Positions 43,273 through 52,479 of a DNA stretch of 64,000 nt are shown in pieces. The position numbers were made by a program, and so were the translations under genes. Location: positions 62,001-126,000 of the forward strand of contig PDRY01000013.1 in the NCBI GenBank assembly GCA_002748265.1. Direction: 5' to 3'. The stretch is from Rhodobacterales bacterium (GTDB lineage: Bacteria; Pseudomonadota; Alphaproteobacteria; Rhodobacterales; Rhodobacteraceae). Under the pieces are notes generated by a model that searched no databases, was not told the origin of the DNA, and was given only the letters and a program-made list of their open reading frames with translations. Each line of letters starts with the position of its first letter. The first letter of the stretch is position 1.

Positions 43273-44943
43273 TCAGTTCCCGATCTTTTCGGGCTTCACC
43301 ATGACCTCGCGGCCTTTCAGCATGGCCTTCCAGTAGAAGGGCGGCAGCATCTTTTCCTTCAGAAGCCACGCGGCGCGGGTCGGCTTGGTGCCATCAATGA
43401 TCCATTTCGGGAAGGACGGCAGCAGGGTGCCGCCATAGCCGAATTCGGCCAGGACGATCTTGCCTCGCTCCACAGTGAGCGGGCACGAGCCATAGCCGTT
43501 ATAGCTGCCCATGGGCGCCCGCCCGTCGATATCGGCGCAGATGTTCACGGCGACGATGGGGGCCTGCACGCGGGCCGCAGCAGCGGTCTTGGCGTTGGGG
43601 GCGTTCATCACGTCGCCCAGCGACCAGATGTTGTCATAGACCTTGTGGCGCAGCGTGTGCTGATCGACATCGACCCAGCCTGCGGCATCGGCCAGAGGCG
43701 AGACGCGGATGAAATCGGGCGCGACCTGCGGCGGCGTCACGTGGATCATGTCGAAATCGACGGTGATCTCTTCGGGGGTGGTGTCGGGCTTGGCCACGGT
43801 GAAGGTAGCTTTCTTGGCCGGGCCGTCGATGGATTTGAGATTGTGGAAGAAGTTCAGCGCGGCGCCGTATTTCTCCACGTATTTCTCAAGCGCGGGGACG
43901 TAGTCCTTCACTCCGAACAGCACCCCGCCCGCATTCATGAACTGGATGTCGATATTGGGCAGAACGCCCGCCCGGTGCCAGGCATCGCCCGACAGATACA
44001 TCGCCTTTTGCGGCGCCCCGGCGCATTTGATCGGCATCGGCGGCTGGGTGAACAGCGCGCGGCCCTGCTTCATGCCGCTCACCAGCTCCCAGGTGTAGGG
44101 GGCCAGGTCATAGCGGTAGTTGGACGTCACGCCATTGCGGCCGAGCGTTTCGACCAGGCCTTCGACGCCGTTCCAGTTGAGCTTCAGACCGGGGCACACC
44201 ACGAGCCGGTCGTATTTCACGACCCGGCAGCCATCCAGGACGACTGCGTTGTTCTGGGGCTCGAACGCCGCGACGGCGGATTTGATCCAATGCACGCCCT
44301 TGGGGATCAGGCTGCCCATCGTCTTGGCGGTGGTTTCGACATCGAAAATGCCGCCGCCGACCATGGTCCAGCCGGGCTGGTAGTAGTGGATGTCCGCCGG
44401 GTCGATCAGAGCGACCTCCAGATCGGGTTTGCGCGCGCGCAAGGACGCGGCGGTGGCAATCCCGCCCGCACCGGCCCCCACGATCACCACGTCGAACTTG
44501 GCGTCGCCTTCGTCGGTCGGGGTTTTGCCGCCGTTGACGATGCGCCGGACCACGCCGGACATGTCGTAGCCCGCGGCCTTGGAAGAGGCGAGGATTTCGG
44601 CGGTGTCGAGCACATTCGCCTGGCTCAGCGACCAGAGCGTCGTCGACCGGGTGCCGGAGCGGCAGTAGGCCAGAACTGGCCCGGGCATATCGCGCAGGGC
44701 AGCCGCGAATTGCGCCGCATCGTCATCGGACACTTTCCCGCCCGAGATGGGCAGGTAGAGCGTCTCCATCCCGGCTGCTTTCGCGGCCCGGTCGATCTCT
44801 TCGAAGGTGGGTTGGTCCATGCCCTCGCCATCGGGGCGGTTGCAGATCAGGGCACGGAAGCCCTGGGCCTTGATCTCGGCCACTTCAGCGGCGGTGATCT
44901 GCGGCGCCACCGAGATCTGGTCGTTGATCTTGCGAATGTCCAT
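43273..44943 (-). CDS. Phosphatase-like (DUF442/Blh) domain fused to sulfide:quinone oxidoreductase
   Basis: A 556-residue fusion. Residues 1 to about 115 form a tyrosine-phosphatase-like DUF442 domain with the loop YCRSGTRS (C94). After a linker, an FAD fold (VVIVGAGAGGIATAASL, 153-169) opens a type II SQR. PIKCAGAPQKAMYL (C307) and NGYGSCPL (C487) match the two catalytic cysteines, and SLGDVMNAPNAKTAAA is the C-terminal FAD contact. It should oxidise sulfide to persulfide and reduce membrane quinone. It lies downstream of the persulfide dioxygenase-like gene. Confidence 0.9.
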   Translation of the reverse strand: MDIRKINDQISVAPQITAAEVAEIKAQGFRALICNRPDGEGMDQPTFEEIDRAAKAAGMETLYLPISGGKVSDDDAAQFAAALRDMPGPVLAYCRSGTRSTTLWSLSQANVLDTAEILASSKAAGYDMSGVVRRIVNGGKTPTDEGDAKFDVVIVGAGAGGIATAASLRARKPDLEVALIDPADIHYYQPGWTMVGGGIFDVETTAKTMGSLIPKGVHWIKSAVAAFEPQNNAVVLDGCRVVKYDRLVVCPGLKLNWNGVEGLVETLGRNGVTSNYRYDLAPYTWELVSGMKQGRALFTQPPMPIKCAGAPQKAMYLSGDAWHRAGVLPNIDIQFMNAGGVLFGVKDYVPALEKYVEKYGAALNFFHNLKSIDGPAKKATFTVAKPDTTPEEITVDFDMIHVTPPQVAPDFIRVSPLADAAGWVDVDQHTLRHKVYDNIWSLGDVMNAPNAKTAAAARVQAPIVAVNICADIDGRAPMGSYNGYGSCPLTVERGKIVLAEFGYGGTLLPSFPKWIIDGTKPTRAAWLLKEKMLPPFYWKAMLKGREVMVKPEKIGN

Positions 44944-44963
44944 CGGGTCTCCTTCCCGGAAAT

Positions 44964-44994
44964 GAAAACGGAGCGGCCATCGCTAGGCCGCTCC
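44964..44994 (-). terminator. Hairpin terminator after the MBL gene
   Basis: On the minus strand, stem GGAGCGGCC / GGCCGCTCC with a seven-base loop is followed by GTTTTC. It may uncouple the upstream transporter/MBL genes from the SQR fusion. Confidence 0.65.
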
Positions 44995-45012
44995 CTTGTC
45001 TTTAGCAGACGA

Positions 45013-45894
45013 TCAGAACTTGTTGACCGGCACCTTCAGCATCGGGTTGCCATCCGGGTCCGTCGGCACTTCGCCCGCCCGCATGTTCACCTGAAGCGAG
45101 GGCAGGATCAGCTTGGGCATATCCAGTGTCGCGTCACGTTCGGTGCGGAACTTGACGAAATCGTCTTTCGTCTTGCCTGCACCCACATGGATGTTCTTGG
45201 CCTTTTGCTCTGCGACCGTGGTCTCCCACGCGATCTCACGGCCGTTGGGGCCGTAATCGTGGCACATGAACAGGCGCATGTCATCGGGCAGGGACAGAAC
45301 CTTCTGGATGCTCTCGAACAGGGTTTCGGCGTCACCACCGGGGAAGTCGGCACGGGCCGAGCCGCCATCGGGCATGAACAGGGTATCGCCCACGAAGGTC
45401 GCATCGCCCATGACATGGGTCATGCAGGCCGGGGTGTGACCGGGCGTGTACATGGCGACGCATTGCATATTGCCGACGGTATAGGTGTCGCCGTCCTGGA
45501 ACAGCATGTCGAACTGGCTGCCGTCCCGCTGGAATTCGGTGCCTTCGTTAAAGATCTTGCCGAACGTGTCCTGCACCACGGTGATCTTCTCGCCGATGCC
45601 GATCTTGCCGCCCAGTTGATCCTGGATATAGGGCGCGGCGGAGAGGTGGTCGGCATGGACATGGGTCTCAATGATCCAGGCCAACTTCCAGCCCTTTTCC
45701 TTGATGAAGGAGATCAACGTGTCAGCCCCGTCCTGGGTGATGCGGCCAGCGGCGTAGTTAATATCCATCACGCTGTCGACAATGGCGCAGGCATCCGAGC
45801 TCGGGTCCTTCACGATGTACGAAATCGTATTGGTCGGCTCGTCGAAGAAGGCGTGGACTTCGGGTTTGATGTCCATGTTCACGGGGTAGGTCAT
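45013..45894 (-). CDS. MBL-fold persulfide dioxygenase-like protein
   Basis: The 293-residue metallo-beta-lactamase-fold protein starts at ATG 45894 behind an AGGAG site. Metal ligands appear in ETHVHADHLSAAPYI (HxHxDH, about residues 71-76), the mid-domain TPGHTPACM and GDTLFMPDGGSARADFPGG, and the later CHDYGPNGREIAWETT. These match ETHE1/Blh-type persulfide dioxygenases that oxidise glutathione persulfide to sulfite. The PmpB gene lies just upstream and the SQR fusion downstream, giving a coherent sulfide-detoxification order. Confidence 0.88.
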   Translation of the reverse strand: MTYPVNMDIKPEVHAFFDEPTNTISYIVKDPSSDACAIVDSVMDINYAAGRITQDGADTLISFIKEKGWKLAWIIETHVHADHLSAAPYIQDQLGGKIGIGEKITVVQDTFGKIFNEGTEFQRDGSQFDMLFQDGDTYTVGNMQCVAMYTPGHTPACMTHVMGDATFVGDTLFMPDGGSARADFPGGDAETLFESIQKVLSLPDDMRLFMCHDYGPNGREIAWETTVAEQKAKNIHVGAGKTKDDFVKFRTERDATLDMPKLILPSLQVNMRAGEVPTDPDGNPMLKVPVNKF

Positions 45895-45908
45895 GGGGAT
45901 GCTCCTGT

Positions 45909-46343
45909 TCAGGCGGTCGCCGTGCGGGCCTGGGCCCTGGCCACCAGCCATTTGGCGGTGAAGATCCCGGCGATCATCGCGCCGGTGAAAAGAAGAACGG
46001 ACGGGTTGAGCGTGCCGACGGCGGGGATCGCCGCGCCGGGGCAAAAGCCCGCAATGCCCCAGCCGATCCCGAAGACGGCAGAGCCGCCGATCAGCTTGGC
46101 GTCGATGGTGCGATTGGTCGGCACCGCGAATTTCGCCTGCATGACCGGGGCGGGACGGCGGAATACCAGCTTGTAGCCGATGAAGGTCACGATCAGCGCG
46201 CCGCCCATCACGAACATGAGGCTGGGATCCCAGGTGCCCGCAACATCGAAGAAGTTGAGCACTTTGGCCGGGTCGGCCATACCCGAGATCGAGATGCCGA
46301 CCCCGAAGATCAGGCCGATAAGGTAGGTTGCAATGTGGCGCAT
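45909..46343 (-). CDS. YeeE/YedE-family protein, PmpB type
   Basis: A 144-residue membrane protein with about four helices: HIATYLIGLIFGVGISISGMADPAKVLNF at the start, and FGIGWGIAGFCPGAAIPAVG carrying the conserved Cys. It is a half-size YeeE partner that pairs with the upstream PmpA-type protein to move sulfur compounds across the inner membrane. One base separates the two genes. Confidence 0.87.
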   Translation of the reverse strand: MRHIATYLIGLIFGVGISISGMADPAKVLNFFDVAGTWDPSLMFVMGGALIVTFIGYKLVFRRPAPVMQAKFAVPTNRTIDAKLIGGSAVFGIGWGIAGFCPGAAIPAVGTLNPSVLLFTGAMIAGIFTAKWLVARAQARTATA

Positions 46344-46344
46344 C

Positions 46345-46773
46345 TTACCCTCCGATCACATGACGGATGACGTAGACGGTGATCCCGCAGGCCACCATGA
46401 AGCTGGCCGTCGCCGCGATCGAGCGGGGCGAAAGCCGCGCCATGCCGCACACGCCGTGCCCCGAGGTGCAGCCCGACCCGATGGTCGCGCCAATCCCGAC
46501 GATGAACCCGCCAATGATCAGGGCGATATTGCTGACCGGAACGTCAATCGCGGGCATCGCACCGCTGAGCAGCCACACCGCGGCAGGGCCCGTGACCATG
46601 CCGCCCACCAGAGCCGCGCGCCAAGCGAAGTCTTCCCGGCCCGCAGGTTGCAGGAGACCGGCCAGAATGCCGGTGCCGCCCATGATGCGGCCCAGGACCA
46701 GCATCAGCAGCACCGAGGCAAGGCCAATCAGCCCGCCGCCCGCGAGGGATTGCAGGGGAGTAAAATCCGTCAT
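46345..46773 (-). CDS. YeeE/YedE-family protein, PmpA type
   Basis: A 142-residue membrane protein with four helices. It has the signature GIGATIGSGCTSGHGVCGMARLSPRS, containing two cysteines, and VLGRIMGGTGILAG near the start. With the next gene it forms a split YeeE-type transporter. It lies 15 bp downstream of the DUF2892 gene. Confidence 0.88.
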   Translation of the reverse strand: MTDFTPLQSLAGGGLIGLASVLLMLVLGRIMGGTGILAGLLQPAGREDFAWRAALVGGMVTGPAAVWLLSGAMPAIDVPVSNIALIIGGFIVGIGATIGSGCTSGHGVCGMARLSPRSIAATASFMVACGITVYVIRHVIGG

Positions 46774-46788
46774 GTTTTCGGCTGTGTC

Positions 46789-46995
46789 TTACTTGTCCAT
46801 CGGGCAGGTGGACTTGCCCAGGATGCTATAGAGTGGGCAGATGCGCGTGGCGGCCACGACCAGCATCACAACACCGACGATGGTCAGAACCCAGCTCAGC
46901 GCGGTGCCGAAGGGGCCAAACAGACCCAGCAGTAGGCCAATGATGCCCACAGCGAGGCGGATCATGCGATCGGTGTTTCCGACGTTCACGTTCAT
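46789..46995 (-). CDS. DUF2892 small membrane protein
   Basis: The 68-residue protein starts at ATG 46995 after a GGAAAGGAAG site. MNVNVGNTDRMIRLAVGIIGLLLG opens the YgaP-type DUF2892 two-helix domain, which ends with RICPLYSILGKSTCPMDK carrying two cysteines. It is often found with rhodanese and sulfide-oxidation genes. It is the first gene of the leftward sulfur operon. Confidence 0.88.
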   Translation of the reverse strand: MNVNVGNTDRMIRLAVGIIGLLLGLFGPFGTALSWVLTIVGVVMLVVAATRICPLYSILGKSTCPMDK

Positions 46996-47020
46996 AGCGC
47001 TCTTCCTTTCCGAGAAGATC

Positions 47021-47052
47021 ATATTCGGTTCTTGGCATATATGGGATGTCAA
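47021..47052 (-). promoter_or_regulatory. Sulfur-operon promoter with SqrR/BigR-like dyad
   Basis: On the minus strand a TTGACA hexamer (47052-47047) is followed by a dyad ATATTC-N8-GCATAT (47021-47040) with five of six arm bases symmetric. This is one mismatch from the ATTC-N8-GAAT form I recall for the persulfide sensor SqrR. The gene starts 26 bp further on. No good -10 at 17-bp spacing is visible. Confidence 0.4.
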
Positions 47053-47197
47053 AATGCCGCGTCAAGCCGAGTCGCTTCGGCTCATGTCGATTTTTGCATG
47101 GATGCAGCGGCGGGCGCAGGAGGGACGCATGAGCACAGCGGTTGCGTGGCCGATCTGATTGGCTTCGCGGCCCCGCTGGCTGGCGCCGCAATCCGGG

Positions 47198-47566
47198 CTA
47201 GAGTTTCTCTTTCCGATAGCATCGCATACCCGGAAAGGGCGGCAGCCACGTCGCACGTCGCAGCGTCCAAAGCTCGTAATCGGGGGTGAGCTGGCTGGCA
47301 TCGTCAAGCGCCCCGAGATGCAGCTCCACTTCGTCACCGCTGCGCGCAAAGACGGAGGAGCCGCAGCGCGGGCAAAAGCAACGTCCCTCAAAGCAGCTTG
47401 GCTCCCCTTTGATGGTGACAGCGGTCGCGGAAAAGACGGCAGCGGCAAAGAACATCGCCCCGTGATGGCGGCGGCAATCGTCGCAATGGCAGATGCCAAC
47501 CCGCAGCGGTGCGCCGCTGGCCGCGACCACCAGATCTCCGCACAGGCAGCGTCCCGTGGTCTGCAT
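47198..47566 (-). CDS. GFA/CENP-V-family zinc protein
   Basis: A 122-residue protein with the three cysteine clusters of PF04828: GRCLCGDLV (residues 6-14), ICHCDDCRRHHG (about 25-36) and FCPRCGSSVF (about 64-73). These bind zinc. The family was named for glutathione-dependent formaldehyde activation, but most members are uncharacterised. It is a single-domain form. Confidence 0.9.
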   Translation of the reverse strand: MQTTGRCLCGDLVVAASGAPLRVGICHCDDCRRHHGAMFFAAAVFSATAVTIKGEPSCFEGRCFCPRCGSSVFARSGDEVELHLGALDDASQLTPDYELWTLRRATWLPPFPGMRCYRKEKL

Positions 47567-47578
47567 CGTGCCCTCCCT

Positions 47579-47929
47579 CTATAGGCCCAGATCCCGGCGC
47601 AGTTTTTTCGTGAGCCCCTCGGCCACCCGATCATAAGAGAGCCGCAGATGGTCCGACAACTCTGCGCCGTCCAGAGTCGCGGGGCCAGTGCGCTGGACCC
47701 ACGTCATCCCGCGCGAGGCGAGATAGGGCGCTGGCCGCATCCCCGGCGCGTCGTGCAGGGCGTCATAGGCGGCGGGGCCTGTTTTGAACGACACAAGGCC
47801 CGGATCATCCCCGGTGACAATGGCAAAGACCTTGCCGCCGATCTTCCATACGTCCGATCCGCCCCATTGGATGACATGGGTTGCGTGGGGCAGGGCGGCG
47901 CAGGCCGCGTTGATCTGGTCGCGGGTCAT
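47579..47929 (-). CDS. MmcQ/YjbR-family DNA-binding-like protein
   Basis: The 116-residue protein from ATG 47929 shows the YjbR pattern: CAALPHATHVIQWGGSDVWKIGGKVFAIV, then SFKTGPAAYDAL, PAPYLASRGMTWVQ and a DHLRLSYDRVAEGLTKKLR end. The family has a double-wing fold; no function is established. A longer frame to 48139 overlaps the divergent methyltransferase region and is rejected. Confidence 0.87.
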   Translation of the reverse strand: MTRDQINAACAALPHATHVIQWGGSDVWKIGGKVFAIVTGDDPGLVSFKTGPAAYDALHDAPGMRPAPYLASRGMTWVQRTGPATLDGAELSDHLRLSYDRVAEGLTKKLRRDLGL

Positions 47930-48043
47930 GGGCGCAGTGTAGCGCATTGGGACGTGGCGGGAAACGCGGATCGAAAAGCTAAGGACAATCCGCCGCGTGC
48001 CAGGGCGCGTGACAGCCGCGCGAAAAACGTGCATCCCGCTGTC

Positions 48044-48493
48044 ATGAAATACGTTGACCTCCCTCCCGTCTGGCTTGCCGCCGCTCTCGCGCTGACCTGG
48101 TGGATTGCGCAGACCCATCCCTTGGGGCTCGCTTTCCATGCGCTATGGCTGGGCCTGCCCGGCGGCCTTCTGGTCGGCGGCGGGCTGATCTTGATGCTGC
48201 TGGCCGTGATCGAGATGCGCAAGTGGCACACCACGCTCATGCCCCATGAAATCCCCAGCCATCTGGTGCAGTCGGGCATCTATCGCCGGACGCGCAACCC
48301 GATCTATCTGGGCGATCTGATGGTGCTGGCGGGGATGATCCTCTACTGGGACGCGCCGCTGGCGCTGCCGCTGGTGCCGGTCCTGATGTGGATCCTTGAG
48401 CGGCGTTTCATCATCCCCGAAGAAAACCGCATGCGGCGGACCTTCCGTCAGGACTTCTTTCGCTATACGCAAAAGACCAGACGATGGGTTTGA
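48044..48493 (+). CDS. Isoprenylcysteine/phospholipid-type membrane methyltransferase
   Basis: A 149-residue membrane protein with three or four helices. The C-terminal SAM-binding motifs of the ICMT/PEMT family are present: SGIYRRTRNPIYLGDLMVLAG (the RNPxY motif) and PEENRMRRTFRQDFFRYTQKTRRW (E..L..xFG-like). Such proteins methylate lipids or small thiol compounds at the membrane. The substrate is unknown. Confidence 0.85.
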   Translation: MKYVDLPPVWLAAALALTWWIAQTHPLGLAFHALWLGLPGGLLVGGGLILMLLAVIEMRKWHTTLMPHEIPSHLVQSGIYRRTRNPIYLGDLMVLAGMILYWDAPLALPLVPVLMWILERRFIIPEENRMRRTFRQDFFRYTQKTRRWV

Positions 48494-48604
48494 TCTCCGC
48501 GTGACCTCGCAGGCGCAGCGTAATCTTACGGATGTGCGGCGACCTGCTTGTGAAAGATTGTTGCGCGGGCTAACAAGATGCGATTCAGCAATGGAGGGCC
48601 CCGT

Positions 48605-50176
48605 ATGAAGATCGGCGCACCGAAGGAAATCCATGAGGGCGAAGCCCGGGTCGCCATGACCCCGGACAGCGCGCTTCAACTTCAGAAACTCGGGCATGAA
48701 TGCCTGATCGAAAAGGGCGCGGGCAAGCTCGCGGGCTTTGAGGATCAGGCCTATCGCGATGCCGGTGTCGAGGTGGTGGACAGCGCCGCGAAACTGTTCG
48801 CGGGGGCCGATATCGTCGTGAAAGTGCGTGAGCCCTCCGACACCGAAGTGAAGCGGCTCGATGGGTCCAAGACGCTCATTTCGTTCTTCTGGCCCGGCCA
48901 GAACGAGGAGATGCTCGAAAAAGCGAAAGAGACCGGCGCTTCGGTCATCGCCATGGACATGGTGCCGCGAATCTCGCGCGCACAGAAGATGGATGCGCTG
49001 TCTTCCATGGCCAATATCGGCGGCTACCGGGCCGTGATCGAGGCTGCGAATGAATTCCCCCGGCTGATGACCGGCCAGGTGACCGCTGCGGGCAAGGTGC
49101 CCCCGGCCAAGGTGCTGGTTGTCGGCGCCGGTGTCGCCGGTCTGGCCGCCATCGGGGCCGCGACCTCGCTGGGCGCGATCACCTACGCGTTCGACGTGCG
49201 CCCCGAAGTTGCGGAGCAGATCGAATCGATGGGGGCGGAGTTCGTCTTCCTCGATTTCGAAGAGCAGCAGCAGGACGGCGCCGCGACCGGCGGCTATGCC
49301 GCTCCGTCTTCGCCGGAGTTCCGGGAAAAGCAGCTTGAGAAGTTCCGCGAGCTGGCGCCCGATATGGACATCGTGATCACCACCGCTCTGATCCCGGGCC
49401 GCCCGGCACCTGAGCTGTGGACCGAAGACATGGTGCAGGCGATGAAGCGTGGCTCGGTCATCGTTGATCTGGCTGCGGAAAAGGGCGGCAACTGCGCCCT
49501 GACCGTCAAGGACGAAAAGGTCGTGACCCCGAATGGCGTGACCATTCTGGGCTACACCGATCTGGCCAGCCGCATGGCCTCGCAGTCCTCGACGCTCTAC
49601 GCCAACAACATTCGTCACATGCTGACCGACCTGACGCCCGAAAAGGACGGTGTGGTCGTGCATGACATGGAAGACGACGTGATCCGCGGCGCGACCGTGA
49701 CCCATGAGGGCGCGATCACCTTCCCGCCGCCGCCGCCCAAAGTTAAGGCGATTGCGGCGCAGCCGAAGGAAAAGCCCAAGGAGCTGACGCCAGAAGAAAT
49801 CCGCGCGCAGGAAGTCGCGGCGTTCAAGGCGCAGACCAAGAACCAGGTGACCCTGCTGGCCATTGGCGCGGCGCTGCTGCTGGGCGTGGGGCTCATCGCT
49901 CCGGCCAGCTTCATGCAGCACTTTATCGTGTTCGTGCTGGCCGTCTTCGTCGGTTTCCAGGTGATCTGGAATGTCAGCCACGCGCTGCACACGCCCTTGA
50001 TGGCGGTCACGAACGCGATTTCGTCGATCATCATTCTGGGCGCTCTGATGCAGATCGGATCCGGGTCGTTTCTGGTGATCTTGCTGGCGGCGCTGTCGGT
50101 CTTCATGGCCGGGATCAACATTTTCGGCGGTTTCATGGTGACGCGGCGCATGCTCGCCATGTTCCAGAAATCCTAA
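48605..50176 (+). CDS. pntA: Proton-translocating NAD(P) transhydrogenase, alpha subunit
   Basis: A 523-residue protein. The NAD-binding domain I starts [20 protein letters not shown] and contains [17 protein letters not shown] near residue 178. After a Pro/Lys-rich linker (about 375-410), four membrane helices (about 420-520) form domain II-alpha. Having both in one polypeptide is the E. coli-like PntA arrangement, not the split PntAA/PntAB form. With PntB it makes NADPH from NADH using the proton gradient. ATG 48605 is preceded by GGAGGG. Confidence 0.95.
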   Translation: MKIGAPKEIHEGEARVAMTPDSALQLQKLGHECLIEKGAGKLAGFEDQAYRDAGVEVVDSAAKLFAGADIVVKVREPSDTEVKRLDGSKTLISFFWPGQNEEMLEKAKETGASVIAMDMVPRISRAQKMDALSSMANIGGYRAVIEAANEFPRLMTGQVTAAGKVPPAKVLVVGAGVAGLAAIGAATSLGAITYAFDVRPEVAEQIESMGAEFVFLDFEEQQQDGAATGGYAAPSSPEFREKQLEKFRELAPDMDIVITTALIPGRPAPELWTEDMVQAMKRGSVIVDLAAEKGGNCALTVKDEKVVTPNGVTILGYTDLASRMASQSSTLYANNIRHMLTDLTPEKDGVVVHDMEDDVIRGATVTHEGAITFPPPPPKVKAIAAQPKEKPKELTPEEIRAQEVAAFKAQTKNQVTLLAIGAALLLGVGLIAPASFMQHFIVFVLAVFVGFQVIWNVSHALHTPLMAVTNAISSIIILGALMQIGSGSFLVILLAALSVFMAGINIFGGFMVTRRMLAMFQKS

Positions 50177-50192
50177 GGAAGGGAGAGGTCTG

Positions 50193-51629
50193 ATGGAATT
50201 CGGATTCACCACTGCGGCTTACGTTGTTGCCGCTGTCCTGTTCATCCTGTCCCTCGGCGGTCTGAGCAACCAGGAAAGCGCCAAGCGCGCCGTCTGGTAC
50301 GGGATCGTCGGCATGGCTCTGGCCGTGTTCGCCACGCTGATCGGCCCGGGTTCGGGCCTGTGGCTGCTGTCGCTGGTGCTGATCGCCGGCGGCGGGGTCA
50401 TCGGCTGGAAGCTGGCCAACGGGGTCGAGATGACCCAGATGCCGGAACTGGTCGCCGGGATGCACGCGCTTGTCGGTCTGGCGGCGGTGTTCGTCGGGTT
50501 CAACGCGCATTTCATGATTGGCCATGCAGCCGATGCGCTCGCGAATGGCACGGCGGAGGAGCTGGGCACGTTCGGCCAGCTCATCGCACACAAGAGCCCG
50601 GTTGAGATCAACATCCTGAAGGTCGAGTTGTTCCTTGGCATCTTCATCGGGGCGGTGACCTTCACCGGCTCCGTGATCGCCTATGGCAAGCTGTCGGGCA
50701 AAGTGAACTCTGCCGCGACCAAGCTGCCGGGGGGGCATATGCTCAACGCGGCGGCGGCGGTGATCTCGGTGCTGGCGCTGATCTGGTATGTCAATTCCGG
50801 CGGCTTCCTGCCCGTCTTTGTGATGACGCTGGCGGCGCTGTTCATCGGCTACCACCTGATCATGGGGATCGGCGGCGCGGACATGCCTGTTGTCGTGTCG
50901 ATGCTCAACAGCTACTCGGGCTGGGCGGCGGCGGCGATCGGCTTCTCGCTGGGCAATGACCTCCTGATCGTGGTCGGCGCTTTGGTGGGCTCCTCGGGGG
51001 CGATCCTGAGCTACATCATGTGCAAGGCGATGAACCGGTCCTTTATCTCGGTTATTCTGGGCGGCTTTGGTGGCCCGGCGGGTGAGCAGATGGCCGTCGA
51101 AGGCGAGCAGGTCGCCATTGACGCCGATGGCGTGGCCACCGCGCTCAACGAGGCCAGCAGTGTTGTCATCGTGCCGGGTTATGGCATGGCGGTTGCACAG
51201 GCCCAGAACGCGGTGAGCGAGCTGGTGCGCAAGCTGAAGACCGCAGGCAAAGAGGTCCGCTTCGCGATCCACCCGGTCGCCGGGCGTCTGCCGGGGCACA
51301 TGAACGTGCTGCTGGCCGAGGCCAAGGTGCCTTATGACATCGTGCTGGAGATGGACGAGATCAATGACGACTTCCCGGAGACGGATGTGGTCATCGTGAT
51401 CGGCTCCAACGACATCGTGAACCCGGCGGCGCAGGACGATCCGAACTCCCCGATTGCCGGGATGCCGGTTCTGGAAGTGTGGAAGGCCAATCAGGTGTTT
51501 GTGTCCAAGCGCGGGCAGGGCACCGGGTATTCGGGCATCGAAAACCCGCTCTTCTACAAGGAGAACACGCGCATGTTCTACGGCGATGCGCGCGAATCCG
51601 TGGACAAGCTGCTGGGCCTGATCTCCTGA
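50193..51629 (+). CDS. pntB: Proton-translocating NAD(P) transhydrogenase, beta subunit
   Basis: The 478-residue protein has about nine membrane helices (residues 1 to about 260) and the cytoplasmic NADP-binding domain III. The latter has [53 protein letters not shown] and a C-terminal [15 protein letters not shown], all conserved. An AAGGAAGGGAG site precedes ATG 50193, 17 bp after the pntA stop. Confidence 0.96.
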   Translation: MEFGFTTAAYVVAAVLFILSLGGLSNQESAKRAVWYGIVGMALAVFATLIGPGSGLWLLSLVLIAGGGVIGWKLANGVEMTQMPELVAGMHALVGLAAVFVGFNAHFMIGHAADALANGTAEELGTFGQLIAHKSPVEINILKVELFLGIFIGAVTFTGSVIAYGKLSGKVNSAATKLPGGHMLNAAAAVISVLALIWYVNSGGFLPVFVMTLAALFIGYHLIMGIGGADMPVVVSMLNSYSGWAAAAIGFSLGNDLLIVVGALVGSSGAILSYIMCKAMNRSFISVILGGFGGPAGEQMAVEGEQVAIDADGVATALNEASSVVIVPGYGMAVAQAQNAVSELVRKLKTAGKEVRFAIHPVAGRLPGHMNVLLAEAKVPYDIVLEMDEINDDFPETDVVIVIGSNDIVNPAAQDDPNSPIAGMPVLEVWKANQVFVSKRGQGTGYSGIENPLFYKENTRMFYGDARESVDKLLGLIS

Positions 51630-51648
51630 TCGCTTGAAACCAAATTGG

Positions 51649-51682
51649 AAGGCCCCGCTGCGGATCGCAGCGGGGCCTTTTT
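51649..51682 (+). terminator. Terminator after pntB
   Basis: A 14-base perfect stem (AAGGCCCCGCTGCG / CGCAGCGGGGCCTT) with loop GAT, then TTTTT. Confidence 0.94.
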
Positions 51683-51732
51683 CGTTTTCACGAAGGGTCC
51701 TTTGTCCACTCCTTCTAGGGGGGCAAAAGAGA

Positions 51733-52479
51733 TTATCCGTGCAGGGCTGTGTGGGCGACCGTTTGGAGGGTGTCGAGCATGGCGCGCATCGGGAAGGGGC
51801 CGTGGCTGATCCGCGCGACGCCGCAGGAGGCCAGCGTGGCGCGGTCGGGGCCGTCGGGATAGGCGAGGACATTGACCGGGAGCGGCAGGGCCTCGCAGGC
51901 CTTTGCGATCAGATCCGGGTCTTTGAGCCCCGGCAGGAACAGCCCGCTGGCGCCGTGATCGGCATAGGCCGCCGCGCGGTCTATGGCCTGCGGGAGGAGC
52001 TGTGCATGGGTGTCTGGCTCCGGGCTTTCGAGAAAGACGTCCGTGCGCGCATTGATGAAGAACTCCGGCCCCGTGGCCGCGCGGATCGCCTTGATGCGGG
52101 CGCATTGGTCCGCGGCATCGGTGAGGCCGGGGGCGAAGTGGATCGTATCCTCGAAATTCATCCCGACCGCGCCCGTGGCTTTCAGGCGGGTCACGTTGGC
52201 TGCGATCTGCTCTGCGCTCGAAGCGTAGCCCGCTTCGAAATCCACGGTGAGCGGGAGCGCACAGGTCGCGGCGATCCGGGAGACGATAGTGAGATGCAGA
52301 TCCAACGGCAGGGCTTGTGTGTCTTCATAGCCATGGGCGGCGGCGACGGACCAGCTTCCGGTCGCGAGTGCCTTGGCCCCCGCGGCGGAGACCGCCTGGG
52401 CACTGGCCGTGTCCCAGATGTTGAACAGAACCAGCGGATCGCCCGGTTTGTGCAGCGCGTTGAAGGCGGCGAAACTCAT
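51733..52479 (-). CDS. Isocitrate lyase/PEP mutase-family enzyme
   Basis: A 248-residue TIM-barrel protein from ATG 52479 after an AAAGGAG site. It has LFNIWDTASAQAVSAAGAKALATGSWS, the metal-binding LTVDFEAGY motif (Asp at about residue 80), VGMNFEDT and FFINARTD. These define the PEP mutase/oxaloacetate decarboxylase branch that acts on C-C or C-P bonds of 2-oxoacid-like substrates. The lyase-type KKCGH motif of isocitrate lyase is absent. The start overlaps the ada stop by 4 bp. Confidence 0.88.
   Translation of the reverse strand: MSFAAFNALHKPGDPLVLFNIWDTASAQAVSAAGAKALATGSWSVAAAHGYEDTQALPLDLHLTIVSRIAATCALPLTVDFEAGYASSAEQIAANVTRLKATGAVGMNFEDTIHFAPGLTDAADQCARIKAIRAATGPEFFINARTDVFLESPEPDTHAQLLPQAIDRAAAYADHGASGLFLPGLKDPDLIAKACEALPLPVNVLAYPDGPDRATLASCGVARISHGPFPMRAMLDTLQTVAHTALHG

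Noticed and set aside
43645-46176. 843-codon plus-strand frame opposite the sulfur island
   Set aside because: The longest frame in the window, but antisense to the SQR fusion, the MBL gene and PmpB, all with intact catalytic motifs and ribosome sites.
47648-48043. Upstream extension of the methyltransferase frame
   Set aside because: The extra 132 codons are antisense to the MmcQ-like gene; the membrane-protein start at 48044 fits the family length.
48143-50212. 689-codon minus-strand frame opposite pntA
   Set aside because: Antisense to transhydrogenase alpha; composition is His/Arg/Gln-rich without domains.
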